Assembly: GCA_035934405.1 (NCBI GenBank)
Contig: DASYXW010000089.1
Span: 84,522 to 148,521, forward strand
Origin: DASYXW01 sp035934405
Lineage (GTDB): Bacteria > Acidobacteriota > Terriglobia > UBA7540
Direction of reading: 5' to 3'
Length of the DNA: 64,000 nt
Of this stretch, positions 8,181 through 16,691 are shown piece by piece (position 1 is the stretch's first letter; each line of letters begins with the position of its first letter). The notes under the pieces were generated by a model. That model was not told the DNA's origin. It made no database searches and saw nothing but the letters and a program-made list of their open reading frames with translations. A program made the position numbers and the translations under genes.

Positions 8181-9788
8181 TCACGAGCTGAAGTATGTGA
8201 ACACGTTGGCGCCCTTCTTACCAATGTAGATACGGTCCCCGTTTCGCAAGCCCACCTTGCTTACCCGGGGCGAATCCGTGGAATTGACGTAGGTGCCGTT
8301 CGACGATCCCTTGTCAATGACCACGACGCCCTCGTTAACCGGCACGATCCAGGCGTGCTCGCCGGATACCGTGTCGTCCGCCAAGACCACTTGGCACTTG
8401 GACGAGCGCCCGATGAGCAATCCCTCCTTCGTGACTTTGAAGCTCTTGCCCGAAAGCGCCCCACCAGTTCCCTGAATGCTGCCGTAAGAGGCCAGGGCTG
8501 TTCCCACAGGCGGCAGGACCCCAGGCTGGGTGACGGTCACTACGGTTCCGGCGGCCGGGGCGCGAACCACGACGGTTGACTGGCGGGTGCGTATCAGAAG
8601 GAAGCCGACCCCCAGCACCACAATCGCAATCACAACGTAGATGACCCAAGGCGAGTCGTCCATGACGCGCTGCACCGGGTTCTCGGCGTCGTAGCAGGCC
8701 ACCGCCGCCGCCCGGTACTGCTTGGCGTCGGGCAGGTCAGGCATGAAATTGAGCACGTCATCGAAGTCCGCGATGGCGGCGTGGCACTTGCCGCCGGCGT
8801 AGTCGTCAAGGGCGTTGGCCCAATGAGCGTTGAACTCACCCACGTCGGGCTGCACGCCGGTCTGCCGCACGAACTCCATGGCGGTATTGATGGGGATGAA
8901 GAAGTTGAAGCCCGCCGTTTCGCCTTGTCCCGAATTGGCGGGAGACCCAAAGGTGGTGATGCCGATGGCCTGCCCGGAGGCGTTGAACGCCGGGCCGCCG
9001 CTATTGCCGTGAGTGATGGCGACATCGGACTGGATCACCGGCGTACCCGTCTTGCCCATCGTCTTGATGGCCGAGATGTGACCGTCGGTCACGGTGGGAA
9101 CGAAGGCCGACTCCTCGCTGATCATCGGGTTGCCACCCCAGTCGGAGGCAATGCCGGGGAATCCGATGGCTGTGGTGATGTCCTGAACCTTGACCTGGTC
9201 GGAATCACCCAGCGCCACGGTTGGGAGGTTCTTGGCGCCGATCTTCACGATGGCCACGTCTTTGCCTTCACCGACCGGAGGGCTGTACTGGAGGATGTCG
9301 CCCGTGTAGTGCTGGCGATTGGCCAGATAAACGGTCAGCGTGGGATCGGCATATGTGATCTGGATGGCGTTGGAGTTGTAAAACTGGACCATTTGGTCCT
9401 GGGTTAACGGTGGTTTGCCTTCTTTCTGATTATTGGCGTTAATCTGGCCAAAGACTTCGGTATAGACCTTCCTCTTGAGGTCCTGTTCCAACGCCTCCTT
9501 GGCCTGGGGGTCATTGATCTTGGCGTTGGCCACCACGTGGCCGTTAGTGATGAGGTAGCCATCGGAACGGAAGAGAAAGCCGCTGCCGACGTCGTTCAGG
9601 TAGGGGTTCTGGAGCTGAATCGGCTGGCCCTTGAAGGAGGCGCCCACCTTGACGGAGACCAGGACCAGCACCACGGCCGGCTTCAACTCGAGCGCGTGCT
9701 TCTGCTCGTCGGTCAACTGCGGCGCGGTGCGGCACGCCAGCCCGGATAACATCACCGAAGAAAGCGCTGCAAAAGCAATCCTTCTCAT
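8181..9788 (-). CDS. HtrA-like trypsin-fold protease with transmembrane helix and FHA domain
   Basis: 535 residues. The N-terminal signal sequence ends in SGLAC (Cys19), a possible but non-standard lipobox. The protease domain (about 35-310) has the trypsin triad His84 (TNGHVV), Asp177 (KDVAIVK) and Ser263 (HGNSGGPAF). A helical stretch is followed by one membrane helix (381-399) and a C-terminal FHA domain (about 455-530; LIGRSSKCQVVL, SGEHAW, SSNGTYV) that keeps the phosphothreonine-binding Arg. There is no PDZ domain, unlike DegP. The predicted topology puts the protease in the periplasm and FHA in the cytoplasm, so phospho-signals from the linked kinase could control or localise proteolysis (inference). 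It is the first gene of the minus-strand signalling block. Confidence 0.88.
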   Translation of the reverse strand: MRRIAFAALSSVMLSGLACRTAPQLTDEQKHALELKPAVVLVLVSVKVGASFKGQPIQLQNPYLNDVGSGFLFRSDGYLITNGHVVANAKINDPQAKEALEQDLKRKVYTEVFGQINANNQKEGKPPLTQDQMVQFYNSNAIQITYADPTLTVYLANRQHYTGDILQYSPPVGEGKDVAIVKIGAKNLPTVALGDSDQVKVQDITTAIGFPGIASDWGGNPMISEESAFVPTVTDGHISAIKTMGKTGTPVIQSDVAITHGNSGGPAFNASGQAIGITTFGSPANSGQGETAGFNFFIPINTAMEFVRQTGVQPDVGEFNAHWANALDDYAGGKCHAAIADFDDVLNFMPDLPDAKQYRAAAVACYDAENPVQRVMDDSPWVIYVVIAIVVLGVGFLLIRTRQSTVVVRAPAAGTVVTVTQPGVLPPVGTALASYGSIQGTGGALSGKSFKVTKEGLLIGRSSKCQVVLADDTVSGEHAWIVPVNEGVVVIDKGSSNGTYVNSTDSPRVSKVGLRNGDRIYIGKKGANVFTYFSS

Positions 9789-10186
9789 AACCCACCTCCG
9801 ACCTTAGAGTTCGGCCCCCTTGTGGGCGCACCTGCATCCTGATGGAAACAATCTCGGGACACGGCCAACAGGGGGCGATTCTGGCTCGGGGTAACTGAAA
9901 TGTCAAGCTTAAAGAACGTCTCCAGCCACGCCAAGGTCTCGCCAGCGTCTCCAAACTGGTTGTGAACCAGCCCTTGATCTGAGCGGCAGACCGCGTGCAG
10001 TCACTCTACGACGCGGGAGTGGCCGGAATCCACTTCGGACAATTGCACCAATGAAGAAGTTTCCCTCTATTGTTGTTCTTGAAGGATTGTATCCATTTCC
10101 ACAATTGTCGTTGGCAGCGTTCCGACGCCCCGGGGCTTCTTTGAGCCAACCCGCGTAACCCCTTCGAAACAAAGACGCGATTCCGC

Positions 10187-10215
10187 TTGACATCTCAAGT
10201 GACATGTGGTAGCCT
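10187..10215 (+). promoter_or_regulatory. Sigma-70 type promoter
   Basis: TTGACA (10187-10192), a 17-base spacer, then TAGCCT (10210-10215). The -35 box sits inside a palindrome CTTGA-catc-TCAAG (10186-10199), which would suit a repressor. It would drive the small gene at 10336 with a leader of about 115 bases. Confidence 0.65.
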
Positions 10216-10216
10216 A

Positions 10217-10237
10217 CTTGCCTAGCTCGAAGGCAAG
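10217..10237. promoter_or_regulatory. Inverted repeat at the transcription start
   Basis: CTTGCCT-agctcga-AGGCAAG is a perfect seven-base inverted repeat starting two bases after the -10 box, where an operator or early transcript hairpin would be placed. Confidence 0.5.
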
Positions 10238-10335
10238 ACAAAATGACCAAACAACATTTATTGGAAACCGCTGACGGCAAATGAATGCAAGTACGATATC
10301 GGCATATTTAGTCAATCTGGAAATCAGGAGGAAAA

Positions 10336-10698
10336 ATGAAATTAACAATAGAAAGCAATGACGGAGACTTTTCTGCAAACGTAGTGTCTGCAATCGAGGG
10401 ATACAATCTCGACGACTATGAAACCCAACTTAACCTATTGTTGAGCATACAATATGCAATTCGACGGGCCAAGGATATAGGAGCAGATGAATCTGAAGAG
10501 CCCCTGAGGTACAGGGTTGTTCTGGCGCTGCACGATATCCGCGGGGAACACGACATACGATACCCTACGCTTACCACGGATAATGAAAAGGAAGCTAAGG
10601 GCTTACTCGCCGCTCTGTTAGCCGAGGTTGATTTCCGGCGTAGCGTCATTGACGCGCTGCGTCCCCTCGACAACTCAGGGGATACTCGCGTTCAGTAA
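10336..10698 (+). CDS. Unrecognised small acidic protein
   Basis: 120 residues, no signal peptide or membrane helix, rich in Asp/Glu, not recognised. Translation is well supported: AGGAGG lies 7 bases before the ATG and a consensus promoter with palindromes lies upstream. Codon choice is more AT-rich than in the flanking housekeeping genes, and it is followed within 6 bases by a broken methyltransferase fragment, which suggests horizontally acquired DNA. A host-defence or toxin-antitoxin role is possible from context only. Confidence 0.6.
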   Translation: MKLTIESNDGDFSANVVSAIEGYNLDDYETQLNLLLSIQYAIRRAKDIGADESEEPLRYRVVLALHDIRGEHDIRYPTLTTDNEKEAKGLLAALLAEVDFRRSVIDALRPLDNSGDTRVQ

Positions 10699-10703
10699 GA
10701 TCA

Positions 10704-11016
10704 ATGGCTACCGTGAAGGCAGGACACACCAACGTCTCACACGTCCGCGACCTGCGGGGCGTAATTGACCGCGAGAAGGCCGAAATAGGCGTCCTGATTA
10801 CGATGGAGCAGCCGACAACAACCGATGCGCTCCGAGGCAGCCTCAGCCGGGTTTTACAAGGCTCCGTGGGGCAAGGAATACCCGCGCATCCAACTGCTAA
10901 CCGTGGCCGATCTGCTGTCCGGAAAGAGCGCGGCTTTCCCGCGAGAGAGCGTCACTTTCAAGAAGGCTCCCAAGGCGTTAGAGCCTGTCGCGGAAACCGA
11001 AGAATTGCCGTTTTGA
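10704..11016 (+). pseudogene. Frameshifted C-terminal fragment of a DNA methyltransferase
   Basis: The first frame encodes VKAGHTNVSHVRDLRGVIDR and ITMEQPT, and a second frame from about 10825 continues with MRSEAASAGFY, PWGKEYPRIQ and LLTVADLLSG. Joined, these give the C-terminal extension typical of some site-specific DNA methyltransferases (a region after the catalytic domain, with restriction-type features). A one-base frame change near 10820 separates the halves. The whole N-terminal catalytic part is absent, so this is a truncated and frameshifted relic. Confidence 0.6.
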
Positions 11017-11135
11017 ATGAATCACTTACAAGCAATTACAACGCCATTCAACTTAGGCAGAGTTTCAAACTGTACCACTACCGAACCCTAGATAGTGGCT
11101 CAGCTTGACGATTCTCTATCAGTTGATTCCTTTAC

Positions 11136-11220
11136 CGTCGTTCCGGCGAAAGCGGGAATCCACTCTGCAAACGGCGGCCATTTGGAAACATGGATCCCGG
11201 CTTCGCGGGGATGATCGCGG
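11136..11220. repeat. Dispersed palindromic repeat (GAAAGCGGGAATCC family)
   Basis: Left arm 11136-11163 (with gcgaaagcgggaatcc) and right arm 11191-11220 (ggatcccggcttcgcgggga) form an inverted repeat. A second member at 47457-47548 is part of a coding sequence. The rest of 11017-11455 shows only a GC-rich stem-forming stretch and no gene. Confidence 0.7.
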
Positions 11221-11455
11221 CGAACAATGTCAGGAAAATATCAGACTGAGTTGCTATCCAACCGAACTGGGGCGGAAACTCAAGGCGAGTCACGACCAAA
11301 ACAGTGGAGAGGGTGAAATCATGGGGGCGAAAACACTTCAGCACGGCGCCGGGAAGGCCGGCCCTGGCGCTGCGCGGCCCGGCCCGTTGCCACCGGCGTG
11401 GCACGGAAAGCTTGGGGCGGGGCCTGGAATCCTCCGTGCCGCCAACCGTGCGCGC

Positions 11456-11914
11456 TTAGGCGTCCAACTCGAACTCGAATTCGAAGCCGGGCCCCGCAGA
11501 CCATCGACGTCGTCCAGCGCCGAGGCTCACCATCGCCGGGCGCTCGGCCCGGATCCGCTCCCGCCGCCAAATCTCCGCCTTGACGAGCGGCACCAGCCGC
11601 CGGCGGCGCACGTCGTCGGCCGAAGGCACCCGCGTCTTGCCGATGTAGCCCAAGTCCTGATAGGCCCGCTCCGCCGAGCTCGCTCCCACGAAGGTCTTGG
11701 CCAGAGCATAGTGGGAACCGGCAAGATCACGCACCGGCACCTTTCCTTGCAAACTATGATCCGCCGTGACCACTCCCACCAGGCAACAGCAGGAGTTGTA
11801 AACCAGCCGGCCGCTGCGGGCGTGGGCCAACAGCCAGGCGAGGCGTTCATCGGTGTAGGCCGTTCGGAGAAAATTGCGGATGGCGCGCTTGCACTCTTTC
11901 AGTTGATAGTTCAA
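11456..11914 (-). CDS. Conserved-looking hypothetical protein
   Basis: About 152 residues, without signal peptide or membrane helix and not assigned to a known family. It has a Cys-rich stretch (YNSCCCLVG), AERAYQDLG and RRRRLVPLVKAEIWRRE, an arrangement resembling small hypothetical proteins seen in Acidobacteriota. The TTG at 11914 is preferred because GAGGTGA lies 5 bases upstream; an ATG at 12052 would add 46 low-complexity residues. Its last 20 residues (GFEFEFELDA) are repetitive. It lies in an accessory stretch with repeats on one side and the lon leader on the other. Confidence 0.5.
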   Translation of the reverse strand: MNYQLKECKRAIRNFLRTAYTDERLAWLLAHARSGRLVYNSCCCLVGVVTADHSLQGKVPVRDLAGSHYALAKTFVGASSAERAYQDLGYIGKTRVPSADDVRRRRLVPLVKAEIWRRERIRAERPAMVSLGAGRRRWSAGPGFEFEFELDA

Positions 11915-12451
11915 TCGTTCACCTCGGGTCGTATGAGTTTGAGTCCCAGAGCCGGGCTCCTTACCTCCGGTAATTAACTGATCTGCAAAGCCTTCTTCGC
12001 TCGGCTTGCCGATCGCCGGGCATATACGCGCACGCCTTTCGCCAAAGCGCATCCGTGAGTGAAGGTTTCGGGCAGGCTCCCCGCGTCATCGCAAGCACAT
12101 ATACACTAATAGGTTAGGAGGCAGCGGTGCGCTGCCGGGGAGGCGACCATTATGCAGTTTCTAATTGATTGAATCTGAAGGGATGCTGCAACTTTCTTCT
12201 GCTTTGTTCCATGACGGTTCTTTGACCCGTCTGCTCTGTCGGTGGGCGTTGGTCTGGATTGTCCAAGTTATAAACTGCACCGGGTGGCGCCTCCAAGCAT
12301 CTAAACCAAAGAACACCACATCCGGAAAGGCGGCCCGGCAAAATCAATGTCGAGGCGTCGCGCCCTTGGAGTAGAATAGCAGCGAGTGGCTCCCAAGGCT
12401 GCCGGACCGGCGTTCGACCTGGCTTAAACGATTATTTCGAGGTTATGGCTT
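11915..12451. other. Noncoding region upstream of lon
   Basis: About 540 bases with no supported gene. No convincing sigma-32 promoter, CIRCE element or other heat-shock operator was found before lon; only a weak TAGAAT box near 12372. A single GGTGGCGCC half-site of the hairpin family occurs near 12281. Confidence 0.5.
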
Positions 12452-14872
12452 ATGCCTGCCAAGTCCAAGAAGACGACTGAGTTTAACGAACTGCCCGTGC
12501 TCCCGGTGCGGGAGACTGTGCTCTTTCCCAATGCCATCCTGCCCCTGACGGTGGGACGCGAGAGCTCGCTGAAGCTCGTCTCCGAGCTCAAGGAAGACGA
12601 GCGCTTCATCGCGGTGATTGCGCAGCGCGACTCGCGGGTGGAGAATCCGCAGCCCGTGGACCTCTACCAGATCGGCACGGCGGCTTACATCCACAAGATC
12701 ATCAAACTGCCCAGCCAGAGCTTGTTCATTTTCGTCGAGGGACTGCAACGCATCGCGCTCCAGGAAGTGATTCAGATGGAGCCTTATATGCGCGCCAAGG
12801 TGCGGCCGCTCACCGACATCATTTCGCCCGAGAAGCACCCGGACTTCGAGGCGCTGGTGCGCAGCGTCACCTCGCTCTTCCAGCAGGTGGTGCAGCTTTC
12901 CCCCACCCTCTCAGACGATCTGCAAACCGTGGTGATGAACATTGACGACCCGGCGCGCTTGGCTGACTTCATCGCCGCCAACCTGCCCTCCATCTCCAAC
13001 ACTGAGAAGCAGGAGCTGCTGGAGAGTCTCGACCTCAAGGAGCGGCTCGATCGGCTGAACAAGCAACTGGCGCGCGAAGTGGAAGTGCAGCAGCTTCGCT
13101 CCAAGATTCAGTCCGACGTGCAGGACCAGGTGACGCAGAGCCAGCGCGACTACTATCTGCGCGAGCAGATGAAGGCGATTCAGAAGGAGCTGGGCGAGGT
13201 CGACGAGCAGCAGGAAATCGAAGAGCTGCGGCAAAAAATCGAAGCCGCCGGCATGAGCGAAGAGGCCAAAAAGGAGGCGATGCGGGAGCTGAAGCGCCTC
13301 TCCAAGATGAACTCCGCCGCCGCCGACTATCACGTCACCCGCACTTATCTCGATTGGCTGGTGGCGCTGCCCTGGAACAAGTTTACCGAGTTCAAGGTGG
13401 ATCTCGCGAAGGCCCAGGAGGTTCTCAACACTGATCACTACGATCTCGAAAAAATCAAGGAGCGTATCCTCGATTACCTCGCTGTTCTCAAGTTGAAGCC
13501 GCAGTTGAAAGGACCCATCCTGTGTTTGGTGGGACCGCCGGGAGTGGGCAAGACGTCGCTGGCGAAGTCGGTCGCCCGCGCGCTGGACCGCAAGTTCGTG
13601 CGCATGTCGCTCGGCGGCATCCACGACGAGGCGGAAATCCGCGGCCACCGGCGCACGTATATCGGCGCTCTGCCCGGCCAGGTGATTCAGGGAATCCGGC
13701 GCGCCGAGGCGCGCGACCCGGTATTCGTGCTTGATGAAGTGGACAAAATCGGGCGCGACTTCCGCGGCGATCCGTCGTCGGCGCTGCTCGAAGTGCTCGA
13801 TCCGGAGCAGAACGCCAATTTCCGCGACAATTACCTCGACGTGCAGTTTGACCTCTCGAAGGTGCTGTTTATCTGCACCGCCAACGTGCTCGACACCATA
13901 CCGCCCCCGTTGATTGACCGCATGGAGTTGCTGGAGCTGCAGGGGTACACGGAAGAGGAGAAAATCGAGATCGCCTTCCGCCACCTGATTCCCAAACAGA
14001 CCGAGGAGAACGGTATCAAAGACCAGGAGCAGATCGAGTTCACGCGCAACGGCATCGCCTACCTTATCCGCCACTACACGCGCGAGGCGGGTGTGCGCAG
14101 CCTGGAGCGCGAGATCGCCACGCTCTGCCGCAAGCAGGCGCGCCGGATTGCCGGGAGCGTGGACGGCGCCGCGCCCAAGCTGGTGGTGACGCCGGAAAAC
14201 ATCGGCGAGTTCCTGGGGGTGCCACGATTCCGGCTGGACAGCGAGCTCGTGGAGCGCACGCGGCAGCCAGGTGTGGCCGTGGGCTTGGCCTGGACGCCGA
14301 CCGGCGGCGACGTGCTCTTCATCGAAGCCAACGTCATGAAGGGGGGCAAGAACTTCACCATGACCGGCCACGTGGGCCAGGTGATGCAGGAGTCCATGCA
14401 GGCGGCGCTGGCCTGGGTGCGCAGTCACGCGCTCGATTACGGCGTTGACCCGGACTTCTTCCAGGCGAACGACATTCACATCCACGTGCCGGCCGGCGCG
14501 ATTCCCAAGGACGGCCCTTCGGCGGGCGTCACCATGGTGACGACACTCGTCTCCGCGCTCACCCGACGCGCCGTCCGCGAGCGCGTGGCCATGACCGGCG
14601 AGATCACCCTCAGTGGCCAGGTGCTGCCTATCGGCGGCATCAAGGAAAAGCTTCTGGCCGCCAAGCGCGCCGGGGTGCGCGAGGTTTTTCTTCCCGCCGA
14701 GAACGAGCCCAACGTTACCGAAGACCTGACGCCGGAAATGCTCGATGGCCTCAAGCTGCATTACGTGAAGACGATCCAGGATCTGGTGGATCAGGCGCTC
14801 GAGACAGAGCCGACACCGCTGGGCTTAGGCCGAACGGAACCGGTCCTGGCGCCGGTCGGCGCCCCGAATTAA
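12452..14872 (+). CDS. lon: ATP-dependent Lon protease
   Basis: 806 residues, the normal length for bacterial LonA. The N-terminal substrate-binding domain (LPVLPVRETVLFPN) and coiled linker are followed by the AAA+ module: Walker A GPPGVGKTS (from residue 361), Walker B VFVLDEVDKIG and sensor DRMELLEL. The C-terminal protease domain has the Ser-Lys dyad Ser690 (GPSAGVTM) and Lys733 (IKEKLLAAKRAG), 43 residues apart as in E. coli. It degrades misfolded and regulatory proteins in the cytoplasm. ATG with GAGGT 8 bases before it. It stands alone as a transcription unit. Confidence 0.97.
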   Translation: MPAKSKKTTEFNELPVLPVRETVLFPNAILPLTVGRESSLKLVSELKEDERFIAVIAQRDSRVENPQPVDLYQIGTAAYIHKIIKLPSQSLFIFVEGLQRIALQEVIQMEPYMRAKVRPLTDIISPEKHPDFEALVRSVTSLFQQVVQLSPTLSDDLQTVVMNIDDPARLADFIAANLPSISNTEKQELLESLDLKERLDRLNKQLAREVEVQQLRSKIQSDVQDQVTQSQRDYYLREQMKAIQKELGEVDEQQEIEELRQKIEAAGMSEEAKKEAMRELKRLSKMNSAAADYHVTRTYLDWLVALPWNKFTEFKVDLAKAQEVLNTDHYDLEKIKERILDYLAVLKLKPQLKGPILCLVGPPGVGKTSLAKSVARALDRKFVRMSLGGIHDEAEIRGHRRTYIGALPGQVIQGIRRAEARDPVFVLDEVDKIGRDFRGDPSSALLEVLDPEQNANFRDNYLDVQFDLSKVLFICTANVLDTIPPPLIDRMELLELQGYTEEEKIEIAFRHLIPKQTEENGIKDQEQIEFTRNGIAYLIRHYTREAGVRSLEREIATLCRKQARRIAGSVDGAAPKLVVTPENIGEFLGVPRFRLDSELVERTRQPGVAVGLAWTPTGGDVLFIEANVMKGGKNFTMTGHVGQVMQESMQAALAWVRSHALDYGVDPDFFQANDIHIHVPAGAIPKDGPSAGVTMVTTLVSALTRRAVRERVAMTGEITLSGQVLPIGGIKEKLLAAKRAGVREVFLPAENEPNVTEDLTPEMLDGLKLHYVKTIQDLVDQALETEPTPLGLGRTEPVLAPVGAPN

Positions 14873-14935
14873 ATCGCTGAGAAGGCGTAGCCGCGTCAGG
14901 CATTTTCTGGCCGTGGGGAAGTTTGTCTCTCGAAT

Positions 14936-16036
14936 TTATTCCGCCAATTTGCCGCTCGAGACACTTCGCGCCTTCCACTCTTCCCAGTCCTTGCTCGTCG
15001 CCTTGACCATGGCCCGTGTGGCAGCGTGAAGCCAGCGGGCCGGCCGGGTCGTCAAGTCGCGCCACACGCCTTTCACGGCTCGCTTCGAGCCCAAATGAAC
15101 GTTGGCCGTCTCGCGGCCCATCTCGCAAAGCAAGCGGTGTTCGTCGCGCGCCTTGGGCAGAGTGTCCATCTCGATGCGGGAACAATCCGGGGCGAGACGG
15201 CGGACGATCCAGCGGCCCTTGAGGCGAACGAAGGGATCGCGGCAACGCACGGCCTGTTCCAACACGCACTCGTAGAGAATCTTCTCGGAGCCGCCGCGGT
15301 TGGCCCACGCCCAGCCGGAAGTCACCAGGGCTTTGGCCTCGCGGGCAATTTTGCCGCCGCGCCAATCCGCAATGGCCACGAACCGCTCGCGGCCGAGGCT
15401 GCCGAGCCCGGCGACGCGATGGGCGACGCGGTAGGTGAGGCCCGGTTCGGGCAACATCCGCTCGAGCGCCTTAACGGCGCCTTTTGGCGGACGCTCGTTG
15501 AAAGTCGGCAGCGCCGCCATCTTGGCCCAGAAGCGCGCCGGTTCGCGCAATTCGGTGAAGGCGATCTGGCGCAGCCAGTGGTGATGCTCGCCGAGTACGA
15601 TGGGGCTGCCCCCGCTGCGGAGGCCCGAGGTGTATCCTTCCAGAATAGCGTCGCAGGCGTCCTTGGGGCCGAGCGAGAGGTGTTGGGCGGCGATGGCAAG
15701 ATGGGCGCTCGCCGCCAGGCGCACAAGGTCGATGGTGTAGGGCATGGGATAGACCTCGTCGAAGTCGTTGACGCCCCACACCAGCCGTCCTTCAATGTCG
15801 CGCCAGGTGCCGAAGTTCTCCACGTGCAGGTCTCCGACGGCAAGCACGGCGGGCGCCTTCGCGGCATCGCGGCAGACTTCGGGCCAGATCTCGGCCCAGC
15901 GGTAAAAAGTGGCGCGGAGAAAGGGGAAAACCTCGGCGGCCATCTCCTTGTGCTTGAGCTTGAGGTCGGCTTCGACAATGGGGATGCGCCGCGCGAGCCA
16001 CGACTCGTACTTCTCGGTAGTCTTGAGGATGTTCAT
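14936..16036 (-). CDS. DUF2252 family protein
   Basis: 366 residues. The motifs GDLHVENFGTW and GVNDFDEVYP are those of DUF2252, a family with a protein-kinase-like (phosphotransferase) fold: the former resembles a catalytic loop and the latter a metal-binding DFG-like segment. The substrate is unknown. No signal peptide or membrane helix. The ATG at 16036 has GGAG upstream. It converges with lon over a 63-base gap. Confidence 0.85.
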   Translation of the reverse strand: MNILKTTEKYESWLARRIPIVEADLKLKHKEMAAEVFPFLRATFYRWAEIWPEVCRDAAKAPAVLAVGDLHVENFGTWRDIEGRLVWGVNDFDEVYPMPYTIDLVRLAASAHLAIAAQHLSLGPKDACDAILEGYTSGLRSGGSPIVLGEHHHWLRQIAFTELREPARFWAKMAALPTFNERPPKGAVKALERMLPEPGLTYRVAHRVAGLGSLGRERFVAIADWRGGKIAREAKALVTSGWAWANRGGSEKILYECVLEQAVRCRDPFVRLKGRWIVRRLAPDCSRIEMDTLPKARDEHRLLCEMGRETANVHLGSKRAVKGVWRDLTTRPARWLHAATRAMVKATSKDWEEWKARSVSSGKLAE

Positions 16037-16095
16037 GGTGCGCTCCTGCTTGCCACCGATTGCCGCTCAGAATACACTGGACAGGAAGGCGTGGA

Positions 16096-16581
16096 ATGAG
16101 AAAAGAGTGCCTGCCGAACCGTCGCACCGCCTGGATGCTGGTGGTCCTGGCCGTGCCCCTGCCGCTCGTCCGTCAGGCTCAACTCAAGGCGCAGCAGGGC
16201 GCCGGGCAAATTGACGACATCTCCGGCGAATACGACTTTATCTCGCCCGAGGACACCCTGGCTGTCCTGGACGAAGACGGCAAGCTTAAGGGTTACATTG
16301 ACGTGATTCAGGGCCAAGACGAGTCCGACGCCGTCCTAACTTACGACATTACGATTGGTACACGCCAGAAGGATCATGTCGAACTCAAGACCAGCAAGAT
16401 TCACGAGAAGTACTACCGCTTTTCAGGCACTGCCGCGAGAGGGTCCGGTAAGAAGGAATCCGACCCCGACTACCTTCGGCTGGTGGGTGACCTGGAGACA
16501 GTCACGGTGAATGGATCGAGCGGCTTGGAATCCATTGCGCGGCAGCATGTGGTGTTCAAGTCGAAAGGCAAAGAACAGTAA
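16096..16581 (+). CDS. Small secreted protein of unknown function
   Basis: 161 residues starting MRKECLPNRR with a hydrophobic stretch (WMLVVLAVPLPLV), so probably exported. The mature part has DDISGEYDFISPEDTL, YIDVIQG, KIHEKYYRFSG and PDYLRLVGDLE, a pattern resembling small exported proteins in Acidobacteriota genomes; no function is known. An in-frame ATG at 16060 is less likely because GGAAGG precedes 16096. Divergent from the DUF2252 gene by 59 bases. Confidence 0.7.
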   Translation: MRKECLPNRRTAWMLVVLAVPLPLVRQAQLKAQQGAGQIDDISGEYDFISPEDTLAVLDEDGKLKGYIDVIQGQDESDAVLTYDITIGTRQKDHVELKTSKIHEKYYRFSGTAARGSGKKESDPDYLRLVGDLETVTVNGSSGLESIARQHVVFKSKGKEQ

Positions 16582-16691
16582 TCAGTTGTCAGTTGGTCAG
16601 TTATCAGTTCTCAGTTTTCAGTTGTGGTTTTCGGTCATCGGTTCCAGGTTCCATATGGGGTGACACGCGCGACAACTGAGAACTGCTTTTT
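16580..16691. repeat. Heptamer-type repeat with terminator-like end
   Basis: Five degenerate 7-9 base units of the type tcagttg/tcagtta run from 16581 to 16625. The reverse-complement unit gacaactgagaactgc (16671-16686) follows, then TTTTT, so the element can fold and end transcription between two convergent genes. Confidence 0.6.

Larger units (their letters stand above)
9789..10335. other. Intergenic region with one clear promoter
   Basis: No gene is visible in these 547 bases. The right half is AT-rich compared with its surroundings and holds the promoter and palindromes listed separately; the left half is the leader of the divergent protease gene, without a recognisable promoter. Confidence 0.6.

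Noticed and set aside
12911..14761. 616-codon open frame antisense to lon
   Set aside because: Shadow of a GC-rich coding sequence; its translation has no recognisable domain while lon is complete.
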